Source of the DNA: Bathymodiolus brooksi | Taxonomy: Eukaryota > Mollusca > Bivalvia > Mytilida > Modiolidae | Direction of reading: 5' to 3' | DNA length: 64,000 bases | Assembly (NCBI GenBank): GCA_963680875.1 | Contig: OY804588.1 | Coordinates: forward strand, 77,090,829-77,154,828 | Shown here: positions 1-9,596 of the stretch, in pieces | Numbering within the stretch: position 1 is the stretch's first letter | How the letters are laid out: each line of letters opens with the position of its first letter | The notes under the pieces: generated by a model | Databases searched by the model: none | Seen by the model: only the letters and a program-made list of their open reading frames with translations | What the model was told of the DNA's origin: nothing | Translations under genes and position numbers: made by a program

Positions 1-2460
1 ATGATGCAATGTCTGATCACCAATAAATATTCTGAAATGATGCAATATCCGATAACCAATCAATATTCTGAAATAATTCAATATCTGATAACCATTTAAT
101 ATTCTGAAATGATGCAATATCCAATAACCACTCAATATTCTGAAATAATTCAATATCTGATAACCACTCAATACTCTGAAATGATGCAATATCCGATAAC
201 CACCAACTACTCTGAAATGATGCAATATCCAATAGCCACTCGGTATTGTGAAATAATGCAATATTCGATAACCGCTCGATATTCTGAAATGCTGCAATAT
301 CCGATAACCTCTAGATGCTCTGTAATGATGCAATATCTGATCACCAATCAATATTCTGAGATGATGCAATATCCAATAACCACTCAATATACTGAAATGA
401 TGCAATATCCGATAACCACTCAATACTCTGTAATGATGCAATATCTGATAACCAATCATTATTCTGAGAATGATGCAATATCCAATAACCACTTGATACA
501 CTGTAATGTTGCAATATCTGATCACCAATCAATACTCTTAAATGATGAAATATCCGATAATCACCAAATACTCTGAAATGATGCAATATCCGATAGCCAC
601 TCGATACCCTGAAATAATGCAATATCCGATAACCACTCGATATTTTCTTTAATGATGCAATATCTGATCACCAATCAATATTCTGAGACGATGCAATATC
701 CAATAACCACTCAATACTCTGAAATGATGCAATATCCGATAGCCACTCAATACTCTGATATGATGCAATATCTGATAACCACTCAATATTCTGAAATAAT
801 GCAATATCCGATAACCACTCTATATTTTGAAATGATGCAATATCCGATAACCACTCAATATTCTGAAATGATACAATATCCGATAAATATTCAATACTCT
901 GAAATGATGCAATATCCGATAACCGCTCAATATTCTGAAATGATGCAATATCCGATAACCACTCAATATTTTGAAATGATGCAATATCCAATAGCCACTC
1001 AATATTCTGAAATAATGCAATATCCAATAGGCGCTCGATATTCTGAAATGATGCAATATCCAATAGCCACTCGATATTCTGAAATAATGCGATATTCGAT
1101 AACCGCTCGATATTCTGAAATGATGCAATATCTGATCACCAATCAATATTCTGAAATGATGGAATATCCAATAACCCATCAATACTCTGAAATTATGAAA
1201 TATCCGATAACTGCTCAATACTCTGAAATGATACAATATTCGATAACCATTCAATACTCTGAAATGATGTAATATCCGATAGCCACTCGATACTCTGAAA
1301 TAATGTAATATCCGATAATCACTCAATATTCTGAAATGATACAATATTCGATAACCACTCAATATTCTGAAATGATGCAATATCCGATAGTCACTCAATA
1401 TTCTAAAGTGATGCAATATCCAATAGCCACTCGATATTCTGAAATAATGCAATATCCAATAGGGCCACTCGATATTCTGAAATGATGCAATATCCAATAG
1501 CCACTCGATATTCTGAAATAATGCAATATTCGATAACCACTCAATATTCTGAATTGATGCAATATCCGGTAACCACTCGATACTCTGTAATGATGGAATA
1601 TCTCATCACCAATCAATATTCTGAGGAGATGCCATATCCAATAACCACTCAGTATATTGGATGCAATATCCGATAGCCACTCGATACTCTGAAATAATGC
1701 GATATTTGATAACCGCTCGATATTCTGAAATGATGCAATGTCTGATCACCAATAAATATTCTGAAATGATGCAATATCCGATAACCAATCAATATTCTGA
1801 AATAATTCAATATCTGATAACCATTTAATATTCTGAAATGATGCAATATCCAATAACCACTCAATATTCTGAAATAATTAAATATCTGATAACCATTTAA
1901 TATTCTGAAATGATGCAATATCCAATAACCACACAATACTCTGAAATGATTCAATATCCGATAACCACTCAATACTCTGATACGATGCAATATCCTATAA
2001 CCAACAACTACTCTGAAATGATGCATTATCTGATAGCCACTCGATACTCTGAAATAATGCAATATCTGATAACCACTCAATATTCTGAAATGATGCAATA
2101 TGCAATAACCACTCAATACTCTGAAATGATGCAATATTCGATAACCACTCAATATTTTGAAATGATGCAATATCCAATAACCACTCGATACTCTGAAATG
2201 ATGCAATATCTGATGACCATTCAATACTCTGAAATGATGCAATATCTGATAACCACTCAATACTCTGAAAAGATGCAATTTCCAATAGCCACTTAATATT
2301 CTGAAATGATGCAATATCTGATAACTACTCAATACTCTGAAATGATGCAATATCCAATAACCACTCAATATTCTGAAATGATGCAATATCTGATGACCAC
2401 TCAATGCTCTGAAATGATGCAATATCCAATAGCCACTCAATGCTCTGAAATTATGCAATT
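1..2460. repeat. 36-bp satellite array 1 (left edge cut by window)
   Basis: Tandem 36-bp unit of the form GAAATGATGCAATATCCGAT followed by AACCACTCRATAYTCT. About 68 units are seen, with substitutions and a few units of altered length (for example the short unit near 1656-1668). Because 36 is a multiple of three, three frames of the consensus lack stops: one plus frame repeating MMQYPITTQYSE and two minus frames. The long ORFs here are therefore a by-product of period. The array stops abruptly at ...TTATGCAATT before unique sequence starting CCAGTGTTTAGG, the same junction as arrays 2 and 3. Confidence 0.97.
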
Positions 2461-2857
2461 CCAGTGTTTAGGCTTCCCGATCCTTACCCAAGATCGGTGT
2501 TTCACAGGTTTGTTCAATATACATAGCTCTCCGAGCTGTCCTCCCCAATACTTTCAGTTGCCAAAATATAAAATTGTTGAAAATGACAATAAACACACAT
2601 AAACATTTTTATTTCTAAACTCTTTTCAATAATTCATCTTTTTCTTTGATATTTGTGATGCTGTAATTTTTTTTAATTTCATTTCTGTTTCATCTCGTGC
2701 ATGATGAATCCGCAAGAAAAAGAAATGAAAATAAATAGCCTCCAATAGAAGACATCAAATGACAATACAATGGCGAACCCCGGAAGTTAGATATTGTGAT
2801 AATCAACGCGCATGACCCATTATCTTTCATTTCGCTACCATGCAGATATAGCAATTC
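2461..2857 (+). other. Unique flank after satellite, with poly(A) signal
   Basis: Single-copy flank conserved in all three units. The plus satellite frame reads on into about 48 non-repeat codons and stops at 2600-2602. An AATAAA lies at 2588-2593, just before that stop. Nothing in the translated tail resembles a known domain. It might be the 3' end of a satellite-containing transcript, but that is only inference. The rest, to 2857, is AT-rich with no gene seen. Confidence 0.4.
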
Positions 2858-2891
2858 GGGTAAGGATTAGGGTTTTTGTTAGGGTTAGGGT
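2858..2891 (+). repeat. Short degenerate telomere-like TTAGGG tract
   Basis: GGGTAAGGATTAGGGTTTTT followed by GTTAGGGTTAGGGTCC is an interstitial, degenerate run of the animal telomere hexamer. The same place in units 2 and 3 (about 37296-37338 and 51087-51129) has a slightly longer and more mutated version. It is too short to be a telomere. Confidence 0.5.
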
Positions 2892-2950
2892 CCGATAAAG
2901 TAGAAGTACTCCGAAATCTTACATGAAACAAGCACCTTTGTATATTGTCA

Positions 2951-3045
2951 TGATTGATTGACTGATTGATTGATTGATTCTTTGATTGATTTATGGTGTT
3001 TAACGCCAAGCTTAGCAGCTTCTACTGAACTTATGCTCATCAACA
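2951..3045 (-). mobile_element. 3' tail of a SINE/LINE-like retroposon, minus strand
   Basis: Read on the minus strand, CTGCTAAGCTTGGCGTTAAA is followed by CACCATAAATCAATC and a run of ATCA tetranucleotides. The GGCGTTAAAC motif plus a tetranucleotide tail is the 3' end also seen on the SINEs at 29415 and 31076 in this window. Only the 3' end is present. The tetranucleotide run differs in length between units: longest in unit 2, shortest in unit 3. Confidence 0.5.
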
Positions 3046-3107
3046 TCGCACGCAAATACCAACCAATGGTATTACAGATTCCATTTTGTGTGTCTGCTGG
3101 GAAGAGT

Positions 3108-3528
3108 AGTTATATAAACTGTTCAGATTATATAGGAAGAGTATTCACATAAACTGTTCTGATTATAAAGGAAGAGTATTCACATAAACTGTTCAGATTA
3201 TATAGGATGGGTATTCACATAAACTGTTCTGATTATATAGGAAGAGTATTCACATAAACTGTTCTGATTATATAGAAGGAGTATTCACATAAACTGTTCT
3301 GATTATATAGGAAGAGTATTCACATAAACTGTTCTGATTATAAAGGAAGAGTATTCACATAAACTGTTCTGATTATAAAGGAAGAGTATTCACATAAACT
3401 GTTCAGATTATATAGGATGGGTATTCACATACACTGTTCTGATTACATAGGAAGAGTATTCACATAAACTGTTCTGATTATATAGGAAGAGTATTCACAT
3501 AAACTGTTCTGATTATATAGGAAGAGTA
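3108..3528. repeat. 35-bp tandem repeat, left part
   Basis: A 35-bp unit (GGAAGAGTATTCACATAAAC then TGTTCTGATTATATA) repeats about 12 times with few changes. It starts after a slightly different first unit (GAAGAGTAGTTATATAAACT). The repeat lies just downstream of the TRIM-like gene's stop codon. The array is interrupted at 3529 by an inserted element and resumes at 4351. In units 2 and 3 the array is continuous and shorter. Confidence 0.95.
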
Positions 3529-4350
3529 GGGAGGTCAGACATTTTTCAATTTTATTTACACAATGGCAAATTCTGTAATTCTGTCTTACATTTGAAGACA
3601 GCTGCAGTGACAATGCACTAGAACACTATTATTTAAAGTGAATTATTTAAAAGGTGACATGTTGAAATAAATAAATAATGCACATGTTTGGAGAAAAGTC
3701 TTCATATGTCACAATTTTTTTATATTTAAACTGGACAGAAGCGACCAAAATTGAGTGGAAACTTTGGAAATGGCACCGCTATTTTGAAACTATTGATTCC
3801 CTTAAACACATGTTGCTGACCAGTTAGACTGAAAGTAAAACTCTTCTGTAGTGGATAGTAGACTAGGTTTTAATAATCTCATACAGTTTGATGAGAAAAT
3901 TTAAAACTTTTATTTCTACGTTCAATTTTATGGGTAAAATTTATCCAATTTTGGTGCCGTTTTCAATTTTCCCATTGAAATGCATGGTAAAAAATAATTT
4001 TAAAAATGTGTTTGGAAACACATGTTGTTGGTGAAACAAAGACTACAACTATGAAATTTCTTTTAGCACAATGTCTAAGCTACATTTATCAAGTACAGTT
4101 TCATCAGATTTCATTATTGTTTTCAAATAATTTCTAATATTCTATTTCTTGGTAAAGACAGATAAAATTCAAAATGGCCACCATTATAAAATATAAGTGG
4201 TCATTTATCGAACTTCAAATTGTCATAACTTTTGAACCGCTTAACAGATTTTTAAAAACTAAACACCACTGTAAATATCTTCAGGAGATCTGATCATTGG
4301 TGTGTACTTTAAGATATTTTAACACATTTTCAAAAAACGTCTGACCCTCC
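3529..4350. mobile_element. 822-bp non-autonomous inverted-repeat element in unit 1 only
   Basis: The left end is GGGAGGTCAGACATTTTTCA. The right end, read on the minus strand, is GGAGGGTCAGACGTTTTTTG. The two form a near-perfect terminal inverted repeat. It is flanked by TAGGAAGAGTA at 3518-3528 and 4351-4361, an apparent 11-bp target duplication. The target is itself a 35-bp repeat, so the exact duplication length is uncertain. No ORF of note lies inside. Units 2 and 3 lack it. A long duplication would fit Mutator-like elements, but with no transposase seen the superfamily is open. Confidence 0.75.
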
Positions 4351-4430
4351 TAGGAAGAGTATTCACATAAACTGTTCTGATTATATAAGAGGAGTATTCA
4401 CAAAAACTGTTTCCGATTATATCTGGATTA
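4351..4430. repeat. 35-bp tandem repeat, right part
   Basis: Two to three further units of the 35-bp repeat resume directly after the inserted element and degenerate toward the stop codon of the TRIM-like gene at 4450. Confidence 0.85.
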
Positions 4431-4449
4431 TTTTTTCTTATAAGTCTTC

Positions 4450-6147
4450 TTAACATGGTGGTATTAAAATGTCGTAAAGGACGGCCATTTGTTTTCGCTT
4501 TGTACATAGAAGTAACTGTTGTTTCTTTGTATTCATGAAAATACCATTTACATAATAAAGTCCGTCCGACTGGTGCAGAAGTTTTCTGTACCTTGCTCCA
4601 TCTTCTTTTATAATAAAAACGTTATCTGATTTTTCGGTAACTGTTATATATATTTTTCCATGTTCATCGCTTGTCATCGACGGATAGTTACACAATTTGG
4701 ACACTGGTAATTTGAGTTCCCAGATATTGCTTCCTTCACGATCGCAACACCTTAACACGTCGCTTCCAACTTCGACATAACAGATATTTGACATAGTTAA
4801 GACAAGAACTGTGCAGGCTAATGGTATGGTTTTGATCAGTATTCCTTCATCATCAAATATCTCAATACCAATCCCTTGAACTGATACAGCGAATCGATTA
4901 GCTACATGATCGATTCCATAGCATTCCCCAACTGTACTGAAACTTTTAACAACATTATCGTGATTTAAATCCAGAATTAGTACTTTTTTAGCATTGGTTA
5001 GGGTAACTGCTACAACTGTTTCATTAAAAAAAGCAAGATCAAATGGGTTTGATTCAACTTTAATATATCGCAAGAAATTACCGTTTGCGTCATACAAGAT
5101 CAGCCTGCTCTTGAAAGAGAAGTCGGTAAACAGCATAGCACCGCTATGTAGAACTACACAGTTAGTCACCATTGTAGATGTATCACTGAAGGACATTTCT
5201 TTCCTCTTTTCAAGTTTTACATCATCAATGTCTATGGAGGTTTGTTCTTTCGATTCTAATTTCTTTACAGACTGCCCATGACTACCAACACAGATATCCA
5301 GTGGTTTTGTCTCACATTCGATATCACCGATACACCCAATTGAAATCAATTTCTCGAACTGTTCACTTGGTATAAACCGTAAAGTCATATTATCTAACGC
5401 GCCCTTTTCTAGAATTGTAGATAAGCGATTTTCTTCCTTTGATACCATAGATTCCAGTTCTTTCAAACATAAAAATATTTGCATATTTGATGCACTTTCC
5501 TTTATCTGAGCAATGGTTACTCTCAGATTTTGAGCTGTTTTCATGTTTTCTTTCAGTTTTGTAATGGCATCGTTTGTTTTCGTCTCATGATCTGTCTTTC
5601 TCTCATCGATTTTGTCCTCCATCTTTTTAAATTGCTCTCGTATCATGCTCATCTTTTCTTCTAGTCTTTCTCGCATGTCTTGAAAATCTTTCTTTAGGTT
5701 CGTTGTTTGGTCTTCGACGAGATGCATTGAGTTTTCTTCATTTTCAATCATCGTTTCTGTTTTTGAAATGAGCTCACTCAGTTCCTCTTCAATACGCTGC
5801 ATAGCAACGGAGGCTTTTACGTCACCAATAACGTCATCCATCGGAGCGGTATTGTTACAGCTTTTATGACTACTAGTGCTACATTTGATGCAGCAAGACT
5901 CTTGATGATCAGAGCAGTACACTTCAAACTTTCGGTCATGTTCCAAACATGTTTCTCGAATATCTTGTGCAATTTGTGGTAACTTTTTAAGATTTTCATA
6001 TGGAATCATTTCGTGAGACTTCAAAGCTTTTATAGCTGTGTGATATTCTTTACAATCATAACAGAGACCTTCCTTACAGACTAGACTCCAAACTAAAGCA
6101 TTGCGATCCATATCTCTAAAACCACATGGTCCACACTTTGAAGTCAT
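4450..6147 (-). CDS. TRIM-like B-box / coiled-coil / beta-propeller-like protein, copy 1
   Basis: The open frame runs 571 codons from 6165. I prefer the Met at codon 7 (6147): the minus strand reads TTTACAG just before GAAGATGAC, a good splice acceptor that puts the first Met in an intron and implies an upstream 5' UTR exon. Numbered from the longer frame, residues 11-51 are a B-box 1-like cysteine/histidine cluster (C11, C14, C30, C35, C38, H42, H51). Residues 73-100 are a B-box 2 (C73, H76, C84, H87, C92, C95, H100). About 118-250 is a charged coiled coil, and about 325-571 holds repeated strand motifs like an NHL-type propeller. There is no RING finger, so E3 ligase activity cannot be assumed. 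Such genes are greatly expanded in bivalves and some are innate-immune. By hand count it differs from copies 2 and 3 at roughly 50 residues. Confidence 0.85.
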   Translation of the reverse strand: MTSKCGPCGFRDMDRNALVWSLVCKEGLCYDCKEYHTAIKALKSHEMIPYENLKKLPQIAQDIRETCLEHDRKFEVYCSDHQESCCIKCSTSSHKSCNNTAPMDDVIGDVKASVAMQRIEEELSELISKTETMIENEENSMHLVEDQTTNLKKDFQDMRERLEEKMSMIREQFKKMEDKIDERKTDHETKTNDAITKLKENMKTAQNLRVTIAQIKESASNMQIFLCLKELESMVSKEENRLSTILEKGALDNMTLRFIPSEQFEKLISIGCIGDIECETKPLDICVGSHGQSVKKLESKEQTSIDIDDVKLEKRKEMSFSDTSTMVTNCVVLHSGAMLFTDFSFKSRLILYDANGNFLRYIKVESNPFDLAFFNETVVAVTLTNAKKVLILDLNHDNVVKSFSTVGECYGIDHVANRFAVSVQGIGIEIFDDEGILIKTIPLACTVLVLTMSNICYVEVGSDVLRCCDREGSNIWELKLPVSKLCNYPSMTSDEHGKIYITVTEKSDNVFIIKEDGARYRKLLHQSDGLYYVNGIFMNTKKQQLLLCTKRKQMAVLYDILIPPC

Positions 6148-6150
6148 CTT

Positions 6151-6165
6151 CCTGTAAATATACAC
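6151..6165 (-). promoter_or_regulatory. Probable 3' splice site before the TRIM-like start codon
   Basis: On the minus strand the sequence is TGTGTATATTTACAG then GAAG and ATG. The AG ends three bases before GAAGATG begins the exon. The same sequence is kept in copies 2 and 3. This decides the start codon at 6147 rather than 6165. The donor and first exon were not identified. Confidence 0.5.
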
Positions 6166-6204
6166 AAATACACACTAGTGCTACTTTTTTATGTGCATTG
6201 ACCC

Positions 6205-6490
6205 GCATTATGTGGTGCAATGGATAGCATGCTCACCTCGAGTGTGGTACCCCCGATTTATCGTAGACCCGTTCGAGTCCCAGTCGGGTCAAACCAAAGG
6301 CTATTAAATTGGTATTTATTGCTTCTCTGCTAAGAGCGCAGCAATAAGGAGTAAGAAAAAAACTGATTGGCTTAAAATCAGGATAATGTGTCCGAATGGT
6401 GCAACATATCTTCCTGCGACTGTTGTTTATTTTGCTTATTTTTTAATATTATTTTGGGTACGAGTCCACACGACTACGTCGAGTATGGCC
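6205..6490 (+). mobile_element. tRNA-derived SINE, copy beside TRIM gene 1
   Basis: A Pol III box A-like TGGTGCAATGG at 6213-6223 and box B GTTCGAGTCC at 6271-6280 lie in a tRNA-like head. A body follows that shares TTGCTTCTCTGCTAAG and a GATTGGCTTAAAATCAG segment with the SINE at 29415. The CACT tail of that relative is missing here. It sits about 60 bp from the TRIM exon on the opposite strand and recurs at the same place in all units. Confidence 0.75.
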
Positions 6491-6508
6491 TGATTCAATA
6501 TAATTAAG

Positions 6509-6870
6509 ATTATTTAACCACTTAAGGATTGATCGCAATTTTTGTTCGGTTCATGAAAAAATAACCTCAATCAGGTTGTACACACCGAGTAACCCGCGTA
6601 GTTGCGCAAGGGTGTGTACAACCTGATTGAGGTTATTTCGAATGAACCGAACAAATAATTTCGATCAATCCTTATGAATTAATTCAAACTTGTTTTGTTA
6701 TGAAACTGAAAAATATATTTATTTTTTCAAAATAAGGCAAATAATTGGAAATAAATTTAAATAACCCCAAAGGTGCCTCATTTAAAGAAAATCACCCAAT
6801 GATCACGGCACGCGACGCCTTGAGAACGATTTTTATTTTCAAATTCAGTATATACACAAATAACCTCAAC
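6509..6870. repeat. X segment, first copy in unit 1
   Basis: A 362-bp segment repeated at 7581-7941 in this unit but present only once in units 2 and 3 (39886-40240, 53761-54114). It begins with a near-perfect palindrome (6522-6674) and ends AAATAACCTCAAC. The first copy joins the normal left flank. The sequence to its right (from 6871) is unique to unit 1. Confidence 0.8.
6522..6674. repeat. About 150-bp palindromic foldback element
   Basis: TTAAGGATTGATCG on the left mirrors CGATCAATCCTTA on the right. Inner arms AACCTCAATCAGGTTGTACA and TGTACAACCTGATTGAGGTT pair perfectly around a short CG-rich loop. The outer arms have a few mismatches. A second copy is at 7594-7745, and single copies lie in units 2 and 3 with an 8-bp shorter loop. 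It is probably a foldback or MITE-like element with no coding. Confidence 0.7.
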
Positions 6871-7580
6871 TAGATAAATTTATATAAAACTGAAAAAATG
6901 ATTGCTGTCCGAAATCAAAGAATTGCAGAATTTCAATTACATTGGAGTACTTTTGAAAAACTGTTTGAGGATTGTTGACATAGTTTTTATTCTTATGTAA
7001 TTTCCCTTTCCATAGAGACACCACTAAATACTAACTGATATAGTCTATCTAAATATACTTTTCTTGTTTATATTTACTATACTATAGTATACTTTATAGT
7101 ATACTCATTACGGGATAATTAAAACAATATGAATGTTTGATCCATCCAAATAATACTTTTGTATAGTCCAATTGATTGTTTGCACCAGGCCAGACCATAA
7201 AAATTTTATATATAAATGCCAATATAAAGTACAATCTCATCTTCAATGTCTTCTTTTTTTTTTCTTCTTCTTTTTAAAAATACATTAAATTCTTATTTAC
7301 TTTTTTTCCTAATTATACAAAAAAATATTTATCACATATATCAATAGTAAACAATTTTAAACTCTGCAAAATACCTCTTTTCTCATCTTTTATATTCTAA
7401 AAAAAAACAAAAAAACACCTCCACTGCAATATACATAGGATTATATATTGGAAAAGATTGTAAGAAGATTTAATTGTACTTTACTATATAGATTGTATGA
7501 TGTTTTATATGTTATTATATTATTGTACTCTATTCTGTATTGATGTATTTTGCAGTTGAGAAAAAAAAAAAAAAAAAAAG
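6871..7580 (+). other. N segment found only in unit 1, ends in 19 A residues
   Basis: A 710-bp AT-rich segment between the two X copies, with no ORF. It ends TGCAGTTGAG followed by 19 A's at 7561-7579, which could be a retroposed 3' end, although no 5' end or short target duplication was found. Units 2 and 3 have neither N nor the second X. Confidence 0.5.
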
Positions 7581-7941
7581 ATTGTTTAACCACTTAAGGA
7601 TTGATCGCAATTTTTGTTCGGTTCATGAAGAAATAACCTCAATCAGGTTGTACACACCGAGTAACTCGCGTAGTTGCGCAAGGGTGTGTACAACCTGATG
7701 AGGTTATTTCGAATGAACCGAACAAATAATTTCGATCAATCCTTATGAATTAATTCAAACTTGTTTTGTTATGAAACTGAAAAATATATTTATTTTTTCA
7801 AAATAAGGCAAATAATTGGAAATAAATTTAAATAACCCCAAAGGTGCCTCATTTAAAGAAAATCACCCAATGATCACGGCACGCGACGCCTTGAGAACGA
7901 TTTTTATTTTCAAATTCAGTATATACACAAATAACCTCAAC
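7581..7941. repeat. X segment, second copy in unit 1
   Basis: Direct repeat of 6509-6870 and nearly identical, including the palindrome at 7594-7745. This copy joins the normal right flank (CTTTTTAAACTAATC) shared with units 2 and 3. Confidence 0.8.
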
Positions 7942-8627
7942 TTTTTAAACTAATCAAAACACGTATAAAATGACATGTGACTCTAAAATTAATTTACATT
8001 ATTTTAAACATATGTATTTTTGAAAGAATAAGAAAAAGACATTTGGTGGATTGCGTTTTTAAATAGTAGGGACAGGTTTCGTGTTGGAGTGCCTGTTAAT
8101 TATATACCCACTCTCATAGGCTCCATGATCATGATGATGACGATTGCTGATTTAGTTAATAAAGGATCGTGGATCGTCGTGGTCCAGAGTGGTGATTTAA
8201 CTCCCTGATGCAGGTAGTAATGTTGTAAATTTCAAAATTTGTATTTTAAATATTCATATTCTACCAATCCATGTTAAATATCAAAATACAGTATATGACT
8301 TCCATGAATTATTTCTTAATTCTCTCGAACAACATGAACACGGCACTGATTCGTTGAGGCATACGCCCCCCCCCCCCCCCCCCCCCCCTTTCCAAAAAAA
8401 AACAACAGAAAAAATATTCCACACAAACCGACAAGCTTTTGGTGAATCACTGAGTGGGGTATGTTCAAATGATGAATATGCAGTATTTTGCACAGTTTAC
8501 ACCCAGAGCTTAGAACTGGTGTCCTGGGAGGCCCCAAGATACCGGTCTATATTTTCTTTTTCCCCCTCCGCCCCAGTCTCCCCCCTCTAACTCAAAACCT
8601 AGGATCCACCTCTGCAAACATACTGTA
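7942..8627. other. Non-coding stretch with a 23-C tract
   Basis: No credible gene. A run of 23 C's at 8366-8388 is replaced in units 2 and 3 by a short CTCCCCCC. From about 8222 to 8560 the sequence is a diverged copy of the block at 25912-26175, sharing for example the CGACAAGCTTTTGG and GAATGCAGTATTTTGCAC-type segments. The short ORFs here translate low-complexity or repeat sequence and are not called. Confidence 0.5.
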
Positions 8628-9258
8628 TAGTTACTTCACAGGTGCTTGTTACGATTTTTTTTAATCCCTCGACTACTCTAAAATCTCAAATGTCAAATTT
8701 TCATACAACACTTTTTCAAAATAGTTTTGTATTGGTGTCTTGACCTGATTCGCCATAATATTGGTACCCCTTTGGATCATAATAAATATATTTTTGATAT
8801 TCCTATTCTTTTTTGTCATAATCTTTACCTATTTGCAACTTTTAAGCAATTTTTAACAAAATTGGCCGGTACCGAAACTGTCAACCATATTGTTTACATG
8901 TGAGAGTATACGAAATTCCTTCGTGCGATTTAATTGGTCCATTCGACCAATCAGATCGCACGTGCGGCCTTCACATATAAACAATATGGTCGACAGTTTC
9001 GGTACCGGTAAATTCTGTTAAAAATTGCTTAAAGGCTGCAGATAGGTAAAGATTATGACAAAAAGGAATAGGAATATCAAAATTATATTTATTATGCTTC
9101 AAAGGGGTACCAACATTATGGCAAATCAGGTCAAGACACCAATGCAAAACTATTTTGAAAAAGTGTTTTATGAAAATTTGAGATTCCTCCCTTGTGTTTT
9201 TTTTTAGAGTAGTCGAGGGATTCAAAAAAATCTTAACAAGCCCCTGTGGTTACTTGTC
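8628..9258. repeat. About 630-bp imperfect palindrome
   Basis: The left arm runs from TAGTTACTTCACAGGTGCTT to the centre near 8940, and the right arm returns as AAGCCCCTGTGGTTACTTGT. Long inner matches include CCGGTACCGAAACTGTC against GACAGTTTCGGTACCGG and ACCATATTGTTTA against its complement. The arms are about 300 bp with scattered mismatches. The palindrome is conserved in the other two units. It is probably an old foldback transposon or a duplicated-inverted segment. No gene. Confidence 0.8.
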
Positions 9259-9574
9259 ATAATTTCTGCCGCAAAAAAACAGCCCAAAAATCCTGAAGAA
9301 AAACAAAGCAAAACAGAGGACCGTGGTTAATAATAAACAACAGGGGAAAACTCCAGTGGGGTATCAACTATGCAAACATTAAATTTCAAGATTTGTATAG
9401 TAAATATTCATATCCTGCCAACTCGTGTTAAAACTCACAATACAGTATATGACATCCATGAATTATTTCTTAAAATCATTAAAAGTAATTTGTTTCTTAC
9501 CTGGGTTGGCAGGATATTTATAAATTTTACGATTTGTATTTTATTGTTAAATATCCATATCCTGCCAACCCATG
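9259..9574. other. Non-coding flank before the 16-kb insertion
   Basis: Contains two diverged copies of an approximately 150-bp motif (…ATATCCTGCCAACCCATGTT…) also seen at 8222 and, interrupted, across the insertion site. No gene seen. Confidence 0.4.
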
Positions 9575-9578
9575 TTAA

Positions 9579-9596
9579 GGTTCCGCTAAAGTCAAA
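9579..9596 (+). repeat. Left terminal inverted repeat of TTAA transposon
   Basis: GGTTCCGCTAAAGTCAAA directly after the TTAA at 9575-9578. It matches the complement of 25890-25907 at all 18 positions. Confidence 0.9.

Noticed and set aside
1..2460. CRISPR array
   Set aside because: Repeats are contiguous without spacers, in an animal-type genome.
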